Shown: positions 18,822-28,341, numbered from the stretch's first letter. The stretch: 64,000 nt of DNA from Cupriavidus pauculus (GCF_008801835.1 NZ_VZOW01000016.1:62001-126000); one strand, 5' to 3'. The notes: a model not told the origin generated them from the sequence alone. Program-made: numbers and translations.

Positions 18822-21035
18822 TCAGAAGTATAGGTTCGCCGACAGCTCCGCGGCACGCGGTCTGCCCAGCAGCCATTGCTGGCCGCCGTTGGAGACCGAT
18901 TCGGCGTAGTCGCGATTGAACAGGTTGTACACGCGCAGCGTCAGCGCCGCCTGCTTCGATACGCGCCACGACAGCGCGGTATCGACGGTCGTATAGCTCG
19001 GCACGCGCACCTTGTTGGCGGTGTCCGCATATCGGCCGCCCACGTAGCGCAGGCCCGCGGCGAAGGTCCACTGCGGCATGAAGTTCCAGCTCAGCCACGC
19101 GTTGGCGGCCTGCTGTGGCACGCTGGTCGGCACATTGCCGGCGCGCGACACCGCAGCGCCGCCGACCGATTCGGTGAAGTCGTCATAGCGGGCGCGCAGC
19201 ACGGTGCCATTCACGTCGACGCGCAGTCCGCGCAGTATCTCGACGCTGGCCGATGCCTCCAGCCCGCGCGACGATTGCTGGCCGACCTGCTGCGTGATGG
19301 TGGGATTCACTGGATCACGCGACAGCAGATCGTTCTTGCGGATCTCGTAGGCCGCCAACGTCCATTCGCCGCGCTTGCCCCAGAATGTCTGCTTGACGCC
19401 CACTTCCAACTGCTTGCCCGTGGCGAGATCGAAGCCGCGTTGCGCGTCCGACGTCGTGACCAGCGCGCCCAGCGGATCGGTGGCCGTCGCGTACTGCGCG
19501 TAGACCGACAGGTTCGGCGTGAACTGGTACACCGTGCCCAAGCGCCACGTGGTGTTGGCGAAGGTCTTCTCCCAGCCCGTGTTGGCCACCAGGTCGGTCC
19601 GGTACAGCACCGCGTGGTCGAAGCGCACGCCGCCGATCACCGACCACTGCGGTGTAAAGGCGATGCGATGCTCGCCGAATAGCGCGTACTGCGTGGTGTT
19701 GGTGCGCAGGCGCGGCGACGTGACGACGCCCGGCGGGCTGAAGAACAGGCCAGGGTCGAAGTCGTACGCATTGACCGTGGACGATCCGCCATACGGCGAG
19801 TTGTTCGAGTGCGTGAAGTTGATCTTGTTGATGTCGAAACCGACTGTCGTGGCGTTGTCCATGCCGAACAACCTGCTCTTGACCGTCATGTCGGCGCGAT
19901 TGCCGACCTGTTCCTGGTCGTGCAGGATTTCCAGATAGTCGGTGCGGCGCACCTGCGATGTCGCCGGCAGAAAGGTATAGGTCTCGCTGTCGCGCCAGTG
20001 CCGATGGCTGGTCAGGTAGTAAAACTGGTTGCGCACCGTGACGCGCTCGTTGGGCGTCCATTCGGCGTTCAGGCGCGTCCAGCGGTCGCGGTAGCTGGTC
20101 TGCGCATCGCCGACGTTGTAGTTCTTTTTGCGCAGCGACGTGTCCAGGCTGCCGTTGACCAGCGGCGTGCCCAGATACTGCTGCGGATGCTGCGTGCCAT
20201 CGTCATACGACAGCGTCAGGTTGAAATCACGATTGACATCGAGCCGCACCGACGCCGACACCATCAGGTTGTTCGAATCGCCCCGATCGACCCAACCGGC
20301 CGAGCGGTTGTAGGCGGTGGCAAATCGATACGACAGGTTGTCGTTGACCTTGCCGCCGCTGTCGAACGCCACGCGCGCGGTCTTCTCGGTGCCGCCAGTG
20401 ATCTGCAGTTCGTTCTCGATCGGGCCGCGGATCGGCTTCTTCTGCACGACGTTGACCACGCCGCCGATCGCGCCTTCGCCGTACATCACCGATGCGGGCC
20501 CGCGCAGCACCTCGATGCGGTCCACCGACCAGGTGTCGAACGGGAACGTGACGGTGCCCGAAGCCACGTACATGCGCGTGCCGTCGAGCAACTGCATGAC
20601 CGATCCCTGGCCCGAGAAACCGCGTGCGGTCAGCGAAGTGCCGCCATTGCCTGGCGCCGGATTGCCAGTGATGCCGGTGGCGCGCGTCACCGCTTCGCGC
20701 ACGCTTTGATCGCCACGCGCGCGAATCGTCTCGCCGTCCAGCACTTCCACGCTGGCTGGCGTTTCCAGGGGCGTCAGGCCCAGCCGGCTGCCGGTGAACG
20801 CCGGCGTGGAAAGCGCCAGGCCCGGCGCGCTGGCTGTTTCGCTGACCACCACGGGCGGTAGCGCTTTGTTTTTCGATTCGGAGAGTTCCTCCGCAATCGC
20901 GCAAGGTGCATTGAGACTTGCGACGGTGCCGAGCGATGCGGCAAACAGGCGCGGTCGGCGTGCGCGCGCGGCGCGCGTCGATGGGTTGGCTGGGCGCGGG
21001 CGGCCAGTGGAATGCGCAGACGAGTTGTGTTTCAT
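18822..21035 (-). CDS. TonB-dependent outer-membrane receptor under cobalamin riboswitch control
   Basis: 737 residues: a long basic signal region, then a plug domain (PASVEVLDGETIRARGDQ, RIEVLRGPASVMYGEGAIGG) and a beta-barrel closing with Phe (SANLYF). By sequence it looks like the siderophore-type receptor family (FhuA/FpvA-like) rather than classical BtuB. The upstream cobalamin riboswitch and the downstream cobW argue for corrinoid or cobalt-chelate uptake. The start at 21035 is a best guess: the family N-terminal signal is unusually long and no strong ribosome site is visible. Confidence 0.9.
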   Translation of the reverse strand: MKHNSSAHSTGRPRPANPSTRAARARRPRLFAASLGTVASLNAPCAIAEELSESKNKALPPVVVSETASAPGLALSTPAFTGSRLGLTPLETPASVEVLDGETIRARGDQSVREAVTRATGITGNPAPGNGGTSLTARGFSGQGSVMQLLDGTRMYVASGTVTFPFDTWSVDRIEVLRGPASVMYGEGAIGGVVNVVQKKPIRGPIENELQITGGTEKTARVAFDSGGKVNDNLSYRFATAYNRSAGWVDRGDSNNLMVSASVRLDVNRDFNLTLSYDDGTQHPQQYLGTPLVNGSLDTSLRKKNYNVGDAQTSYRDRWTRLNAEWTPNERVTVRNQFYYLTSHRHWRDSETYTFLPATSQVRRTDYLEILHDQEQVGNRADMTVKSRLFGMDNATTVGFDINKINFTHSNNSPYGGSSTVNAYDFDPGLFFSPPGVVTSPRLRTNTTQYALFGEHRIAFTPQWSVIGGVRFDHAVLYRTDLVANTGWEKTFANTTWRLGTVYQFTPNLSVYAQYATATDPLGALVTTSDAQRGFDLATGKQLEVGVKQTFWGKRGEWTLAAYEIRKNDLLSRDPVNPTITQQVGQQSSRGLEASASVEILRGLRVDVNGTVLRARYDDFTESVGGAAVSRAGNVPTSVPQQAANAWLSWNFMPQWTFAAGLRYVGGRYADTANKVRVPSYTTVDTALSWRVSKQAALTLRVYNLFNRDYAESVSNGGQQWLLGRPRAAELSANLYF

Positions 21036-21082
21036 CGTGAAGCCGGACGACCCCGCCCGGGCATGAAGTGGCGATGATGACA

Positions 21083-21292
21083 ACAGGCCGGTATCCGGGC
21101 TGGCAGGCTGAAGCACGAGGGCTTTCGGGAACGTTGTCGCCTTCCCACGCCGATGCTGCGGGCGCAGTGGCCGCCGATCCGATGGACCGGCATGACAGTT
21201 CCAACCTGCTTACCGTTGCGGGGGCAGCACAGGCATTGCCGTCGGGCGGCGCACCTGTTTCCCGTTTAACCGGCGATAGTCGCCGGCACCTG
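21083..21292 (-). promoter_or_regulatory. Cobalamin (adenosylcobalamin-class) riboswitch
   Basis: Read on the minus strand, the landmarks come in canonical order. They are AAACGGGAAACAGGTGCG, then GCTGCCCCCGCAACGGTAAG (+ strand about 21208-21227), then the B12-box GCCACTG (21165-21171), then TGGGAAGGC (21139-21147), and finally GCCCGGATACCGGCC (about 21086-21100), which closes the P1/P2 region with the 5' GGTGCCGG near 21283. The element ends about 50 bases before the TonB receptor start. Cobalamin riboswitches of this type repress downstream translation or transcription when B12 is abundant. The outer boundaries are estimates. Confidence 0.95.
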
Positions 21293-21390
21293 CAATCACG
21301 GTTGGCGCGCCAGGGCGCGCCGCGCTGCGCATTCTACCCGCACACAAAACGATCCGGCGATTTGCCGCCGGGGCTTGCCGTGCCCGCGGC

Positions 21391-22233
21391 TCAGCCCGAG
21401 ATCGCAAATCCGTAGAGTGCGGCGGCATTGCGCCAGCGCACGGCTTCATCGAGTTCCGGTTGTTGCGCCAGCCACGCCATCGCCGCGCGGCATTCGTCGG
21501 CGCGCGCCGCGCCCTCGTGGTTGGTCCACGGCCAGTCGCTGCCCCAGAGCAGATGATCGGTGCCGGCCACCTGCGCCCACTGCAACGTCAGTGCTGGCCA
21601 CTGGGCCGGGCTGGCCAGCCGGTATGGCGCGCTGATCTTGACCCACAGCGGGCGTCGCGCGCCCACGGCGCGGGCCGTGTCGAAGATCGGGTCATCGACG
21701 CCCAGCGGGCCAGGGCGGCCGAAATGATCGAGCACGACCGGCACCGGTGTGCTGCCGAGCGCGCCATCGAGAATGGCCAGCACGGTTGCACCATCGCCGT
21801 CGTTGGTATGGATCTCGATATGCCAGCCCAACGTGGCGATGCGCTGGAACAACGTGCGCCATGGCGCGGTGTCGATACGGCGCCAGCCGGCGTCGCCGAA
21901 GAGGTTCAGGCGGATGCCGCACACGCCGGCCGCATCGAGCGCGGCCAGTTCGGTGGGCGGCGCGGACGGATCGACCACCGCCACGCCGCGCAGCCGCTCC
22001 GGCATGCGCCGCAGCGCGGCCAGCATCGCCGAGTTGTCGGTGCCCAGAAAGCTGGTCTGCACCACCACGCCATAGGGATCGGCCGCCGGGCCGCGCACCG
22101 TGCCGGCCATCGACAGCCAGCCCTCCAGCGGCGCGTCGTACGGCGGGCGATAACGCGCCGACGCCACGGCAACGCCGGCATCGAACACATGAAAGTGGCA
22201 ATCCACCAGCGTCTCGGTTGTCGTCATCGACAC
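21391..22233 (-). CDS. Amidohydrolase-family TIM-barrel hydrolase (2-pyrone-4,6-dicarboxylate lactonase-like)
   Basis: 280 residues of the amidohydrolase_2 fold. It starts with the metal motif DCHFHVFD, contains VVLDHFGRPG (metal or substrate His) and KISAPYRL, and ends with the catalytic Asp in LLWGSDWPWTNHE. These are the signatures of PDC lactonases and related carboxylate hydrolases in aromatic-acid breakdown. It is divergent from a GntR regulator, and two Bug receptor genes follow that regulator, so this looks like a small catabolic locus for an organic acid or lactone. A second Met two codons inside is an alternative start. Confidence 0.85.
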   Translation of the reverse strand: MSMTTTETLVDCHFHVFDAGVAVASARYRPPYDAPLEGWLSMAGTVRGPAADPYGVVVQTSFLGTDNSAMLAALRRMPERLRGVAVVDPSAPPTELAALDAAGVCGIRLNLFGDAGWRRIDTAPWRTLFQRIATLGWHIEIHTNDGDGATVLAILDGALGSTPVPVVLDHFGRPGPLGVDDPIFDTARAVGARRPLWVKISAPYRLASPAQWPALTLQWAQVAGTDHLLWGSDWPWTNHEGAARADECRAAMAWLAQQPELDEAVRWRNAAALYGFAISG

Positions 22234-22328
22234 GATTCTCCTGTGTGCGGGTTAGCCCCGATATGGCGGCCTGTGCGTGTCCGGGTACTCTAGTCCTCTA
22301 TAGGAGTGCAATCTAACACGGACACGAG

Positions 22329-23090
22329 ATGCCAGACAATGCCATCGCCCAATCGGTCGCCGCCGCGCCAGGCATGAGCCGCTACGGGCAGATTGCCGCG
22401 CAATTGCAGCACAAGGTCGTCATTGGCGAATGGTCGCCGGGCAGCGCCATTCCGGCCGAAAGCACGCTGGCGGCAGAGTTCGGTATCGCGCTTGGCACGA
22501 TCCGGCAGGCGATTGCGGTGCTGGTGCGGCAGGGTCTGCTGGAACGGGTGCAGGGCAAGGGAACGTACGTGCGCACCGGGCTCTCGGGCGCGAGCATGAT
22601 GCGTTTTTTCCGCTTCCGTTCCGAGGCCGATGCCGACGCTGCGCCCACGGCGGTGCCGCGCTCGGAGATCCTGTCGTGCCGCAGCGTGCGCCTGGACAAG
22701 GCGATGGCAGCGCGCTTCGGGCTTGAAGCAGGCGCACGCGGTCTCGCCATCAGCCGGCGTCGTTGGGTGGCGGACACCCCGCGTCTGCTCGAATCGATCT
22801 GGCTGCCGCTGCCGCGTTGTGCCGCTCTGCAGGACACGCCGCCGGCCGAGTGGGGCGCACTGCTCTATCCGCTGTTGAGCCAGCGTTGCGGCATCACGGT
22901 GCACCGTGCGATGGACGAGGTGACCTTCCGGCTGCTCGATGCCGACGAGGCCGACCTGCTGGCGCTGCCCGCATCCCACCCCTGCGCACTGGTCACGCGC
23001 CAGGCGTTCGATATCCAGGGCCATTGCGTCGAATACCGGCTGACCCGGGGCGATGCCTATGCCTTCCGCTACACGGCCGAGATCCGCTGA
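22329..23090 (+). CDS. GntR-family regulator (HutC/UTRA type)
   Basis: 253 residues. The winged helix is at residues ~20-85 (GQIAAQLQHKVVIGEWSPGS, then FGIALGTIRQAIAVLVRQGL) and is followed by a UTRA ligand-binding domain (SRRRWVADTPRLLESIWLP, ALVTRQAFDIQGHCVEYRLT). The divergent partner is the amidohydrolase gene, and 45 bases downstream is a Bug receptor, so it probably controls both. The gap before it contains TAGTCCTCTATAGGAGTGCA near 22290, a plausible promoter/operator zone. Confidence 0.88.
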   Translation: MPDNAIAQSVAAAPGMSRYGQIAAQLQHKVVIGEWSPGSAIPAESTLAAEFGIALGTIRQAIAVLVRQGLLERVQGKGTYVRTGLSGASMMRFFRFRSEADADAAPTAVPRSEILSCRSVRLDKAMAARFGLEAGARGLAISRRRWVADTPRLLESIWLPLPRCAALQDTPPAEWGALLYPLLSQRCGITVHRAMDEVTFRLLDADEADLLALPASHPCALVTRQAFDIQGHCVEYRLTRGDAYAFRYTAEIR

Positions 23091-23135
23091 TCTTTGCCCG
23101 CCCCAACAGAATTCGATTCGACGGAGACTTTTTCG

Positions 23136-24110
23136 ATGCGCTACCTGATTTCCCTCACTCTGGCTGCCGTGGCCGCGCAGCCGGCCGTGCTGCACGCCGC
23201 CGATGCGGCGCAGCCCTGGCCCACGCGCCCGGTGACGATCGTCGTCACCTATCCGCCCGGGGGCGGCGCCGACCTGATGGCGCGCCTGATCGCGCCGGGC
23301 CTGGGGCGCGAACTCGGCCAGACCGTGATCGTGGAAAACCGGCCCGGCGCGGGCGGACAGATTGGCGCGTCGTACGTGGCCAAGGCCGCGCCCGATGGTT
23401 ACACGCTGATGGTCGATGCGTCGTCCTACGCGGTGAATCCGAGCCTCTATCCGCGCCTGCCCTACGACCCCGCCAAGGCGTTTCGCGCGGTCGGCGTGCT
23501 GGCGCGCTATCCCAATGTGCTGGTGGCCAATCCCGGCTTCCCGGTGGCCAACGTCCAGGACGTGCTGGCGCTGGCGCGGCAGAAGCCGGGTACGGTGGCA
23601 TTCGCGTCGTCGGGCAACGGGTCGGCGCAGCATCTTTCCGGCGTGCTGTTCGAGCAGCGCGCCCATGTCGATCTGCTCCACGTGCCCTACAAGGGCGGCG
23701 GCCCGGCCATGACCGATGTGATCGCCGGACAGGTGCCGCTGTTCTTCGCCAACGTCGCGTCCAGCCTGCAGCACATCAAGGCGGGCAAGCTGCGGCCGCT
23801 GGCGGTGACCAGCCATACGCGCACATCGGCGCTGCCCAATGTGCCGACCATGCAGGAGGCGGGCGTGGCGGGCTACGAAGTCTATGAGTGGAACGCCGCG
23901 TTTCTGCCCGCCGCCACGCCGGAAGCGGTGGTGACGCGGCTGTCGGACGCCCTGCAGAAGGTGATGGCCAGCGCGGAAATCCGCCAGCGTGTGGCCGAAC
24001 TGGGCGGCGAAGTGGTGGCCGCCCCGCCGGCCGAGGCCGCGCGCTTTATCGACACCCAGACGCGGCTGTGGGCCAAGGTGATCAAGGACGGCAACGTCAA
24101 GCCGGAATAG
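23136..24110 (+). CDS. Bug-family (TctC) receptor
   Basis: A 324-residue periplasmic receptor with a signal peptide ending AAQPAVLHAADAA. The Bug marks are VTYPPGGGADLMARLIAPGL, NRPGAGGQIGASYVA and FASSGNGSAQHLSGVLFE. GGAGAC is a ribosome site before the ATG at 23136; an in-frame start 14 codons upstream is unlikely. It follows the GntR gene and precedes another receptor gene. No TctA or TctB permease gene is visible, so the receptor must use a permease encoded elsewhere or act as a sensor. Confidence 0.92.
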   Translation: MRYLISLTLAAVAAQPAVLHAADAAQPWPTRPVTIVVTYPPGGGADLMARLIAPGLGRELGQTVIVENRPGAGGQIGASYVAKAAPDGYTLMVDASSYAVNPSLYPRLPYDPAKAFRAVGVLARYPNVLVANPGFPVANVQDVLALARQKPGTVAFASSGNGSAQHLSGVLFEQRAHVDLLHVPYKGGGPAMTDVIAGQVPLFFANVASSLQHIKAGKLRPLAVTSHTRTSALPNVPTMQEAGVAGYEVYEWNAAFLPAATPEAVVTRLSDALQKVMASAEIRQRVAELGGEVVAAPPAEAARFIDTQTRLWAKVIKDGNVKPE

Positions 24111-24301
24111 GTGAGACCGGGGCCGATCACCGCGTCGGCAGGTGAGCGGCTGCCGCAGGCATCACGCCAAGGCGCACCACTGGACGTGGCAACACCGTAC
24201 CTCGCCACCGACCGCAATTTCGCAAGCACGACATCGAAAAACACAACGTTTGCGCGCACCGCACTGGCGCGCGCGGAGCATTCGAACCAGAGAGGAGACC
24301 C

Positions 24302-25300
24302 ATGTCCACAGATCGACCCCATGACACCTATCGCCGCCACCTGCTGGGCATGATGGCCGCGCTCGGCGGCGGGGCGCTTGTCCCCACGCTGGCGCGTGCG
24401 CAGGCCTGGCCGTCCAAGACTATCCGGCTGGTGGTGCCGTTCGCACCGGGCGGCAGTTCCGAAATCGTGGCGCGGTCCACCGCGGCGGAATTGACCAGGC
24501 TGCTGGGCGTATCGGTATTCGTGGAAAACAAGCCGGGCGGCGCGGGCAATATCGCCATGGGCGAAGTGGCGCGCGCTGACGACAACCACACGCTGATCCT
24601 TGGCCACATCGGCACGCTGGCAGTCAACCCGTACATCTTTCCGAAACTGCCATACGATCCGAACAAGGATTTCAGGCCTATCTCGCTGCTTTCCAAGGTG
24701 CCGAGCCTGTATGTGGTGCACCCGGACGTGCCGGCAAAGAATCTCAAGGAATTCGTGGCGCTGGCCAAGAGCAAGCCGGGCAAGCTCAACTACGGGTCGG
24801 CCGGAAACGGCAGCGCCGGGCATCTGGCCTTCGAATACCTGAAGGCGAGCACCGGCACCTTCATCACCCATGTGCCGTATCGCGGCAGCGGCCCGCAGAT
24901 TACCGACCTGCTGTCCGGCCGGCTCGATGCCGCCGCAATCGGCGCGCCCGCCATTCTGCAGTTCATCAGGACGGGCAAGGTGCGCTGCATCGCCACAGGC
25001 ACCGCGCAACGCATCGCGCAACTGCCGGATGTGCCGACGGTGGCCGAGCAGGGCTATCCGGGCTTCGAGATGACGCAGTGGTACGGCCTGCTGGCGCCGG
25101 CATCGCTGCCGCAGCCGGCCGCCGCGAAACTGGCGGAGGCCACCGTCAAGGCGGTAAAGAGTCCCGCGTCGGTCGAGCGCCTCAGTGCGGACGCGGCGCT
25201 TGTGGTGGGCAGCACGCCGGAAGAATTCGCGCGCTTCATCGTCGCGGAACAGCAGCGCTGGAAGCCGATCGTGGCGCGCGCCGGCATCAAGCCGGACTAG
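24302..25300 (+). CDS. Bug-family (TctC) receptor
   Basis: 332 residues with a signal sequence (YRRHLLGMMAALGGGALVPT, Ala-rich cleavage at ARAQA). The N-terminus has paired arginines but not a full TAT motif. Receptor marks are VVPFAPGGSSEIVARSTA, NKPGGAGNIAMGEVA and YGSAGNGSAGHLAFEYL. GAGAGGAGA lies before the ATG. About 190 gene-free bases separate it from the previous receptor, so it may have its own promoter. The ligand is unknown. Confidence 0.92.
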   Translation: MSTDRPHDTYRRHLLGMMAALGGGALVPTLARAQAWPSKTIRLVVPFAPGGSSEIVARSTAAELTRLLGVSVFVENKPGGAGNIAMGEVARADDNHTLILGHIGTLAVNPYIFPKLPYDPNKDFRPISLLSKVPSLYVVHPDVPAKNLKEFVALAKSKPGKLNYGSAGNGSAGHLAFEYLKASTGTFITHVPYRGSGPQITDLLSGRLDAAAIGAPAILQFIRTGKVRCIATGTAQRIAQLPDVPTVAEQGYPGFEMTQWYGLLAPASLPQPAAAKLAEATVKAVKSPASVERLSADAALVVGSTPEEFARFIVAEQQRWKPIVARAGIKPD

Positions 25301-25418
25301 ACGCCGCGACGCTGCAACGGGTCGCCGTGCCACTGACGGGCCAGCTCAGCGCGCAGGCCGAACGGGAAACAGTGACGCGGCGAGTGCGAGAGCCGTGCGC
25401 CCGCGGTTCCTGCGGTGA

Positions 25419-25883
25419 CTATTCAGCCTGCTGCGTCCGTTCGGCTGCGGCCCACAGGTCGTCGATCGCGCGGATGCTCAGCAGATAGCCATGGGCGCCC
25501 GCGCCGCAGATCACGGCGGTGGCCGCCACGGAGATCGTCGAGTGGCGATATTCCTCCGAGCGCCGGTGGATATTGCTGATGTGCACCTCGACCACCGGGC
25601 GGCGGATCAGCTTGACCGCGTCGAGCACGGGAATGCGTCCGAACGAAAAGCCCGCCGGATTGATGATCAGCGCGGCATCCTCGAAATACGCTTCCTGGAT
25701 CCAGCCGATCAGCTCACTTTCGCTGTTGGTCTGCCGGAACACGCAGTCGAACTTGAACGTGTCGGCCATCGCCATGCATTGCCGCTCGATATCGCCGAGC
25801 GTGGTGCTGCCGTAGATGTGCGGCTCGCGGATACCGAGCATGTTCAGGTTCGAACCATTGAGGATGTAGAGTTTTCGCTTCAT
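25419..25883 (-). CDS. Type II 3-dehydroquinate dehydratase-like protein
   Basis: 154 residues, the usual length of AroQ. Present are the lid region LNGSNLNMLGIREPHIYG with catalytic Arg and Tyr, and VEVHISNIHRR with the catalytic His. The normally strict NPxAYTHTS region reads NPAGFSFGR, so the substrate-contacting His of that loop is Phe. GPNLN has also become GSNLN. The enzyme may therefore act on a related cyclic acid. It is 35 bases downstream of an MHS-type transporter in the same direction, with a divergent IclR gene, which points to catabolism rather than aromatic biosynthesis. Confidence 0.82.
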   Translation of the reverse strand: MKRKLYILNGSNLNMLGIREPHIYGSTTLGDIERQCMAMADTFKFDCVFRQTNSESELIGWIQEAYFEDAALIINPAGFSFGRIPVLDAVKLIRRPVVEVHISNIHRRSEEYRHSTISVAATAVICGAGAHGYLLSIRAIDDLWAAAERTQQAE

Positions 25884-25918
25884 GGAGAGGACTTGGTGAC
25901 GGTGGCGGCGCCTGCCGT

Positions 25919-27268
25919 TTAGTGGCTGCTTTCCAGGCTGGTGCCGCGGGTCTCGCGGGAGGTGGCGATCATGACGAACGACAGCAGATTGAGCGACCCG
26001 CACACTGCCACGATGGCCCACGGCGAGCCGTGAAATGCCTGCAGCAAGGCCACCGCGACGATCGGCATCGGGCCGCCGGTCAGCAGGTTGGCGCCCGAAT
26101 AGGACAGTGCCGATCCGGTATAGCGTGCCTCGGTGGGAAACGACTCGGCAAACCACACCGGCTGGATGCCGCTCTGGAACTGCGTGAAGCCGAGGAACGC
26201 GCCCATCACTGCCATGGTCATCCCCAGCGATCCCTGGTTCAGCACTGGGAAATAGATCAGGCAGCAGACCAGCGTGCAGAACGATCCGACCAGCAGCGCG
26301 CGCTTGCGACCGATGCGGTCGCTGAGATAGCCGCCGGCCAGTGCGCCGACGATGGCGCACGCATTGGCCACCATCAACAGCATGAAGCCGGTCTGCTTGG
26401 GCACGCCAAGGTTCTTGGTCAGGTAGCTCAGCGAGAACACCACGATCAGGTAGAACAACGCCGCCGGGCCGCAGAAGAACAGCGTGAGCCGCAGCGCGGT
26501 CTTCCAGTGGTGGCGCAGCACCACGCCCAGCGGATTGCCGCCGCGCACGCGCTGGCCCTGCTGGCGCGCCTGCTTGCGCAGCGCTTCGAACGCAGGCGTT
26601 TCGCTGACCCGCATGCGGATGTAGATGCCAAGGATGACCAGCAGGAAGCTGGCCAGGAATGGAATTCTCCAGCCGTAGGTTTCGAAGTCCTCTGCCGACA
26701 GCATGGCGGCCAGCGCGAACAGCGCCATATTGGCCAGGATCTGGCTGAGCGGCGAACAGATGCCGAGCAGGCCGGAATAAATGCCGCGGCGTGCGGGCGA
26801 CGCGTGTTCGACGGCCATCAACTGCGCGCCCGTGGATTCGCCGCCGAGCGCAAAGCCCTGGACGATGCGCAGGCTGACCAGCAGGATCGGCGCGACGATG
26901 CCCACCTGCTGATAGGTGGGCAGCAGGCCCATCAGGAACGACGACACGCCCATCACCGACACCGTAATCAGCATCAGGTTGCGGCGTCCCCACCGGTCGC
27001 CCAGAATGCCGCACACGATGGCACCCAGCGGGCGCGCGGCCAGGCCGGCCCAGAAGCTTGCCAGCGAGGCCAGCAGCGATGCGGTGGGATCGAGCGTCGG
27101 AAAGAACAGCTTCGGAAAGATCGTTGCGGCGACCACGCCGTACAGCGCGAAATCGAACCACTCCAGCGCGGTGCCGATGGTGGCCCCGGCAACGGCGCGC
27201 CGGGCCATGGCGTGCCGCGGATCGGCCGCATCGGCCGTAGCGATGTTGGAGTCAGTAATGACTGACAT
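25919..27268 (-). CDS. MFS transporter, metabolite:H+ symporter (MHS) subfamily
   Basis: 449 residues with twelve membrane helices. The MHS marks are GATIGTALEWFDFALYGVVA in helix 1, RPLGAIVCGILGDRWGRR between helices 2 and 3, and LRIVQGFALGGESTGAQ. The family includes shikimate, alpha-ketoglutarate, citrate and aromatic-acid symporters. The start at 27268 gives the normal N-terminus and has GGGGGAGA upstream. It is cotranscribed with the AroQ-like gene and divergent from an IclR gene, so a cyclic or aromatic carboxylate is the likely cargo (inference). Confidence 0.9.
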   Translation of the reverse strand: MSVITDSNIATADAADPRHAMARRAVAGATIGTALEWFDFALYGVVAATIFPKLFFPTLDPTASLLASLASFWAGLAARPLGAIVCGILGDRWGRRNLMLITVSVMGVSSFLMGLLPTYQQVGIVAPILLVSLRIVQGFALGGESTGAQLMAVEHASPARRGIYSGLLGICSPLSQILANMALFALAAMLSAEDFETYGWRIPFLASFLLVILGIYIRMRVSETPAFEALRKQARQQGQRVRGGNPLGVVLRHHWKTALRLTLFFCGPAALFYLIVVFSLSYLTKNLGVPKQTGFMLLMVANACAIVGALAGGYLSDRIGRKRALLVGSFCTLVCCLIYFPVLNQGSLGMTMAVMGAFLGFTQFQSGIQPVWFAESFPTEARYTGSALSYSGANLLTGGPMPIVAVALLQAFHGSPWAIVAVCGSLNLLSFVMIATSRETRGTSLESSH

Positions 27269-27389
27269 GGTGTCTCCCCCTTTCTTTTGTGGATATCGTT
27301 CCCGATTGCTCCGGGTTACGTGCACTGCTATTGTTCGACCGCTCGCGAAGCGGCGTTCCAGACCGGAATAACATTCCATATTGTGAAAT

Positions 27390-28175
27390 ATGTCGTTGAA
27401 GACCGGATTGAAGATTCTCGATTTCCTGGCGTCCCAAGGCGAGGGCGCCGCGCTTGCGGTCATTGCCGACGCGCTGGAGGTCCCGCGCAGCACCTGCCAC
27501 CGGGTGCTGGGCGAACTCGCGGAGAGCGGCTACGTGCGGCAGATTCCCGATCACAGCCGCTACATTCTCACCATGCGCATGACATCGAACGGGCTGGAAT
27601 TCCTGAGCCTGACCGGTATTGCCGACATCGCCCAGCCGATCATCGAAAGGATTGCCGCGCAGACCGGTGAGCTGGCGCGGCTGGCGCTGGTGGATGGCGA
27701 CGCGATCATCTGGGTGGCGAAAGCCGATGGACAGCGCACCGGCTTTCGCTACGACCCCGACATGGGACTTGCGGCGCGGCTTTCGTGTACGTCCACGGGG
27801 CATGCGTGGCTGATGACGATGTCGGACGAGGAAGCCGTGGCGCTGGTGATGAAGCAGGGTTTCGGCCAGCCAAACGAGTATGGCCCCAACGCGCCGACCT
27901 CGTTGAAGGCGTTGCTTGGTTTTCTGCACGCGGCGCGTGTGCGCGGCTACGCCATGATCGACGAGGTGTTTGCAGCGCGCATGGCAGCCGTGGCGGTGCC
28001 GGTCAGACGCGGCAGCCGATGTGTCGGCGTGATCAGCCTGGCGGGCCCGCGCACGCGCCTGACCGCCGCGAAAGTCCACGAATATTCGGCTCTGTTGTGC
28101 GAGGCGGCCGATGAACTTGGCCAGCTGTGCAATATGGCGGGCTACCTGTCGCGGCCGCCATTGGGCAAGGCGTGA
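27390..28175 (+). CDS. IclR-family transcriptional regulator
   Basis: 261 residues: winged helix (ILDFLASQGEGAALAVIADA, RSTCHRVLGELAESGYVRQ) and effector domain (LARLALVDGDAIIWVAKADG, RLSCTSTGHAWLMTM). It is transcribed away from the MHS transporter/AroQ-like pair across about 120 bases and is the probable regulator. The intergenic AACATTCCATATTGTGAAAT region near 27370-27390 is AT-rich and may hold the binding site. Confidence 0.88.
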   Translation: MSLKTGLKILDFLASQGEGAALAVIADALEVPRSTCHRVLGELAESGYVRQIPDHSRYILTMRMTSNGLEFLSLTGIADIAQPIIERIAAQTGELARLALVDGDAIIWVAKADGQRTGFRYDPDMGLAARLSCTSTGHAWLMTMSDEEAVALVMKQGFGQPNEYGPNAPTSLKALLGFLHAARVRGYAMIDEVFAARMAAVAVPVRRGSRCVGVISLAGPRTRLTAAKVHEYSALLCEAADELGQLCNMAGYLSRPPLGKA

Positions 28176-28311
28176 AGCAGGCTCACGCTATCCAAGGCGT
28201 GTCGAAGCGCATCGGAATCAAAGTGACGTACCGCGGATGCCGGCAGCGCAGCGCAACGTCCCTGGGCCAGCCCGTGGCACGTCCCGCGCGTTGACGCGAC
28301 TTTCCCCGGGC

Positions 28312-28341
28312 AACAAAAAACCGCCCCGGTGGGGCGGTTCT
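28312..28341 (-). terminator. Rho-independent terminator of tyrB
   Basis: The hairpin AACCGCCCCGGTGGGGCGGT (9-bp GC-rich stem) lies at about 28319-28339. Read on the minus strand it is followed by a run of six T. It stands about 30 bases after the tyrB stop. Confidence 0.88.

Noticed and set aside
22290..23816. A 508-codon minus-strand frame across GntR and the Bug receptor
   Set aside because: It is antisense to two clear genes and has shadow composition.
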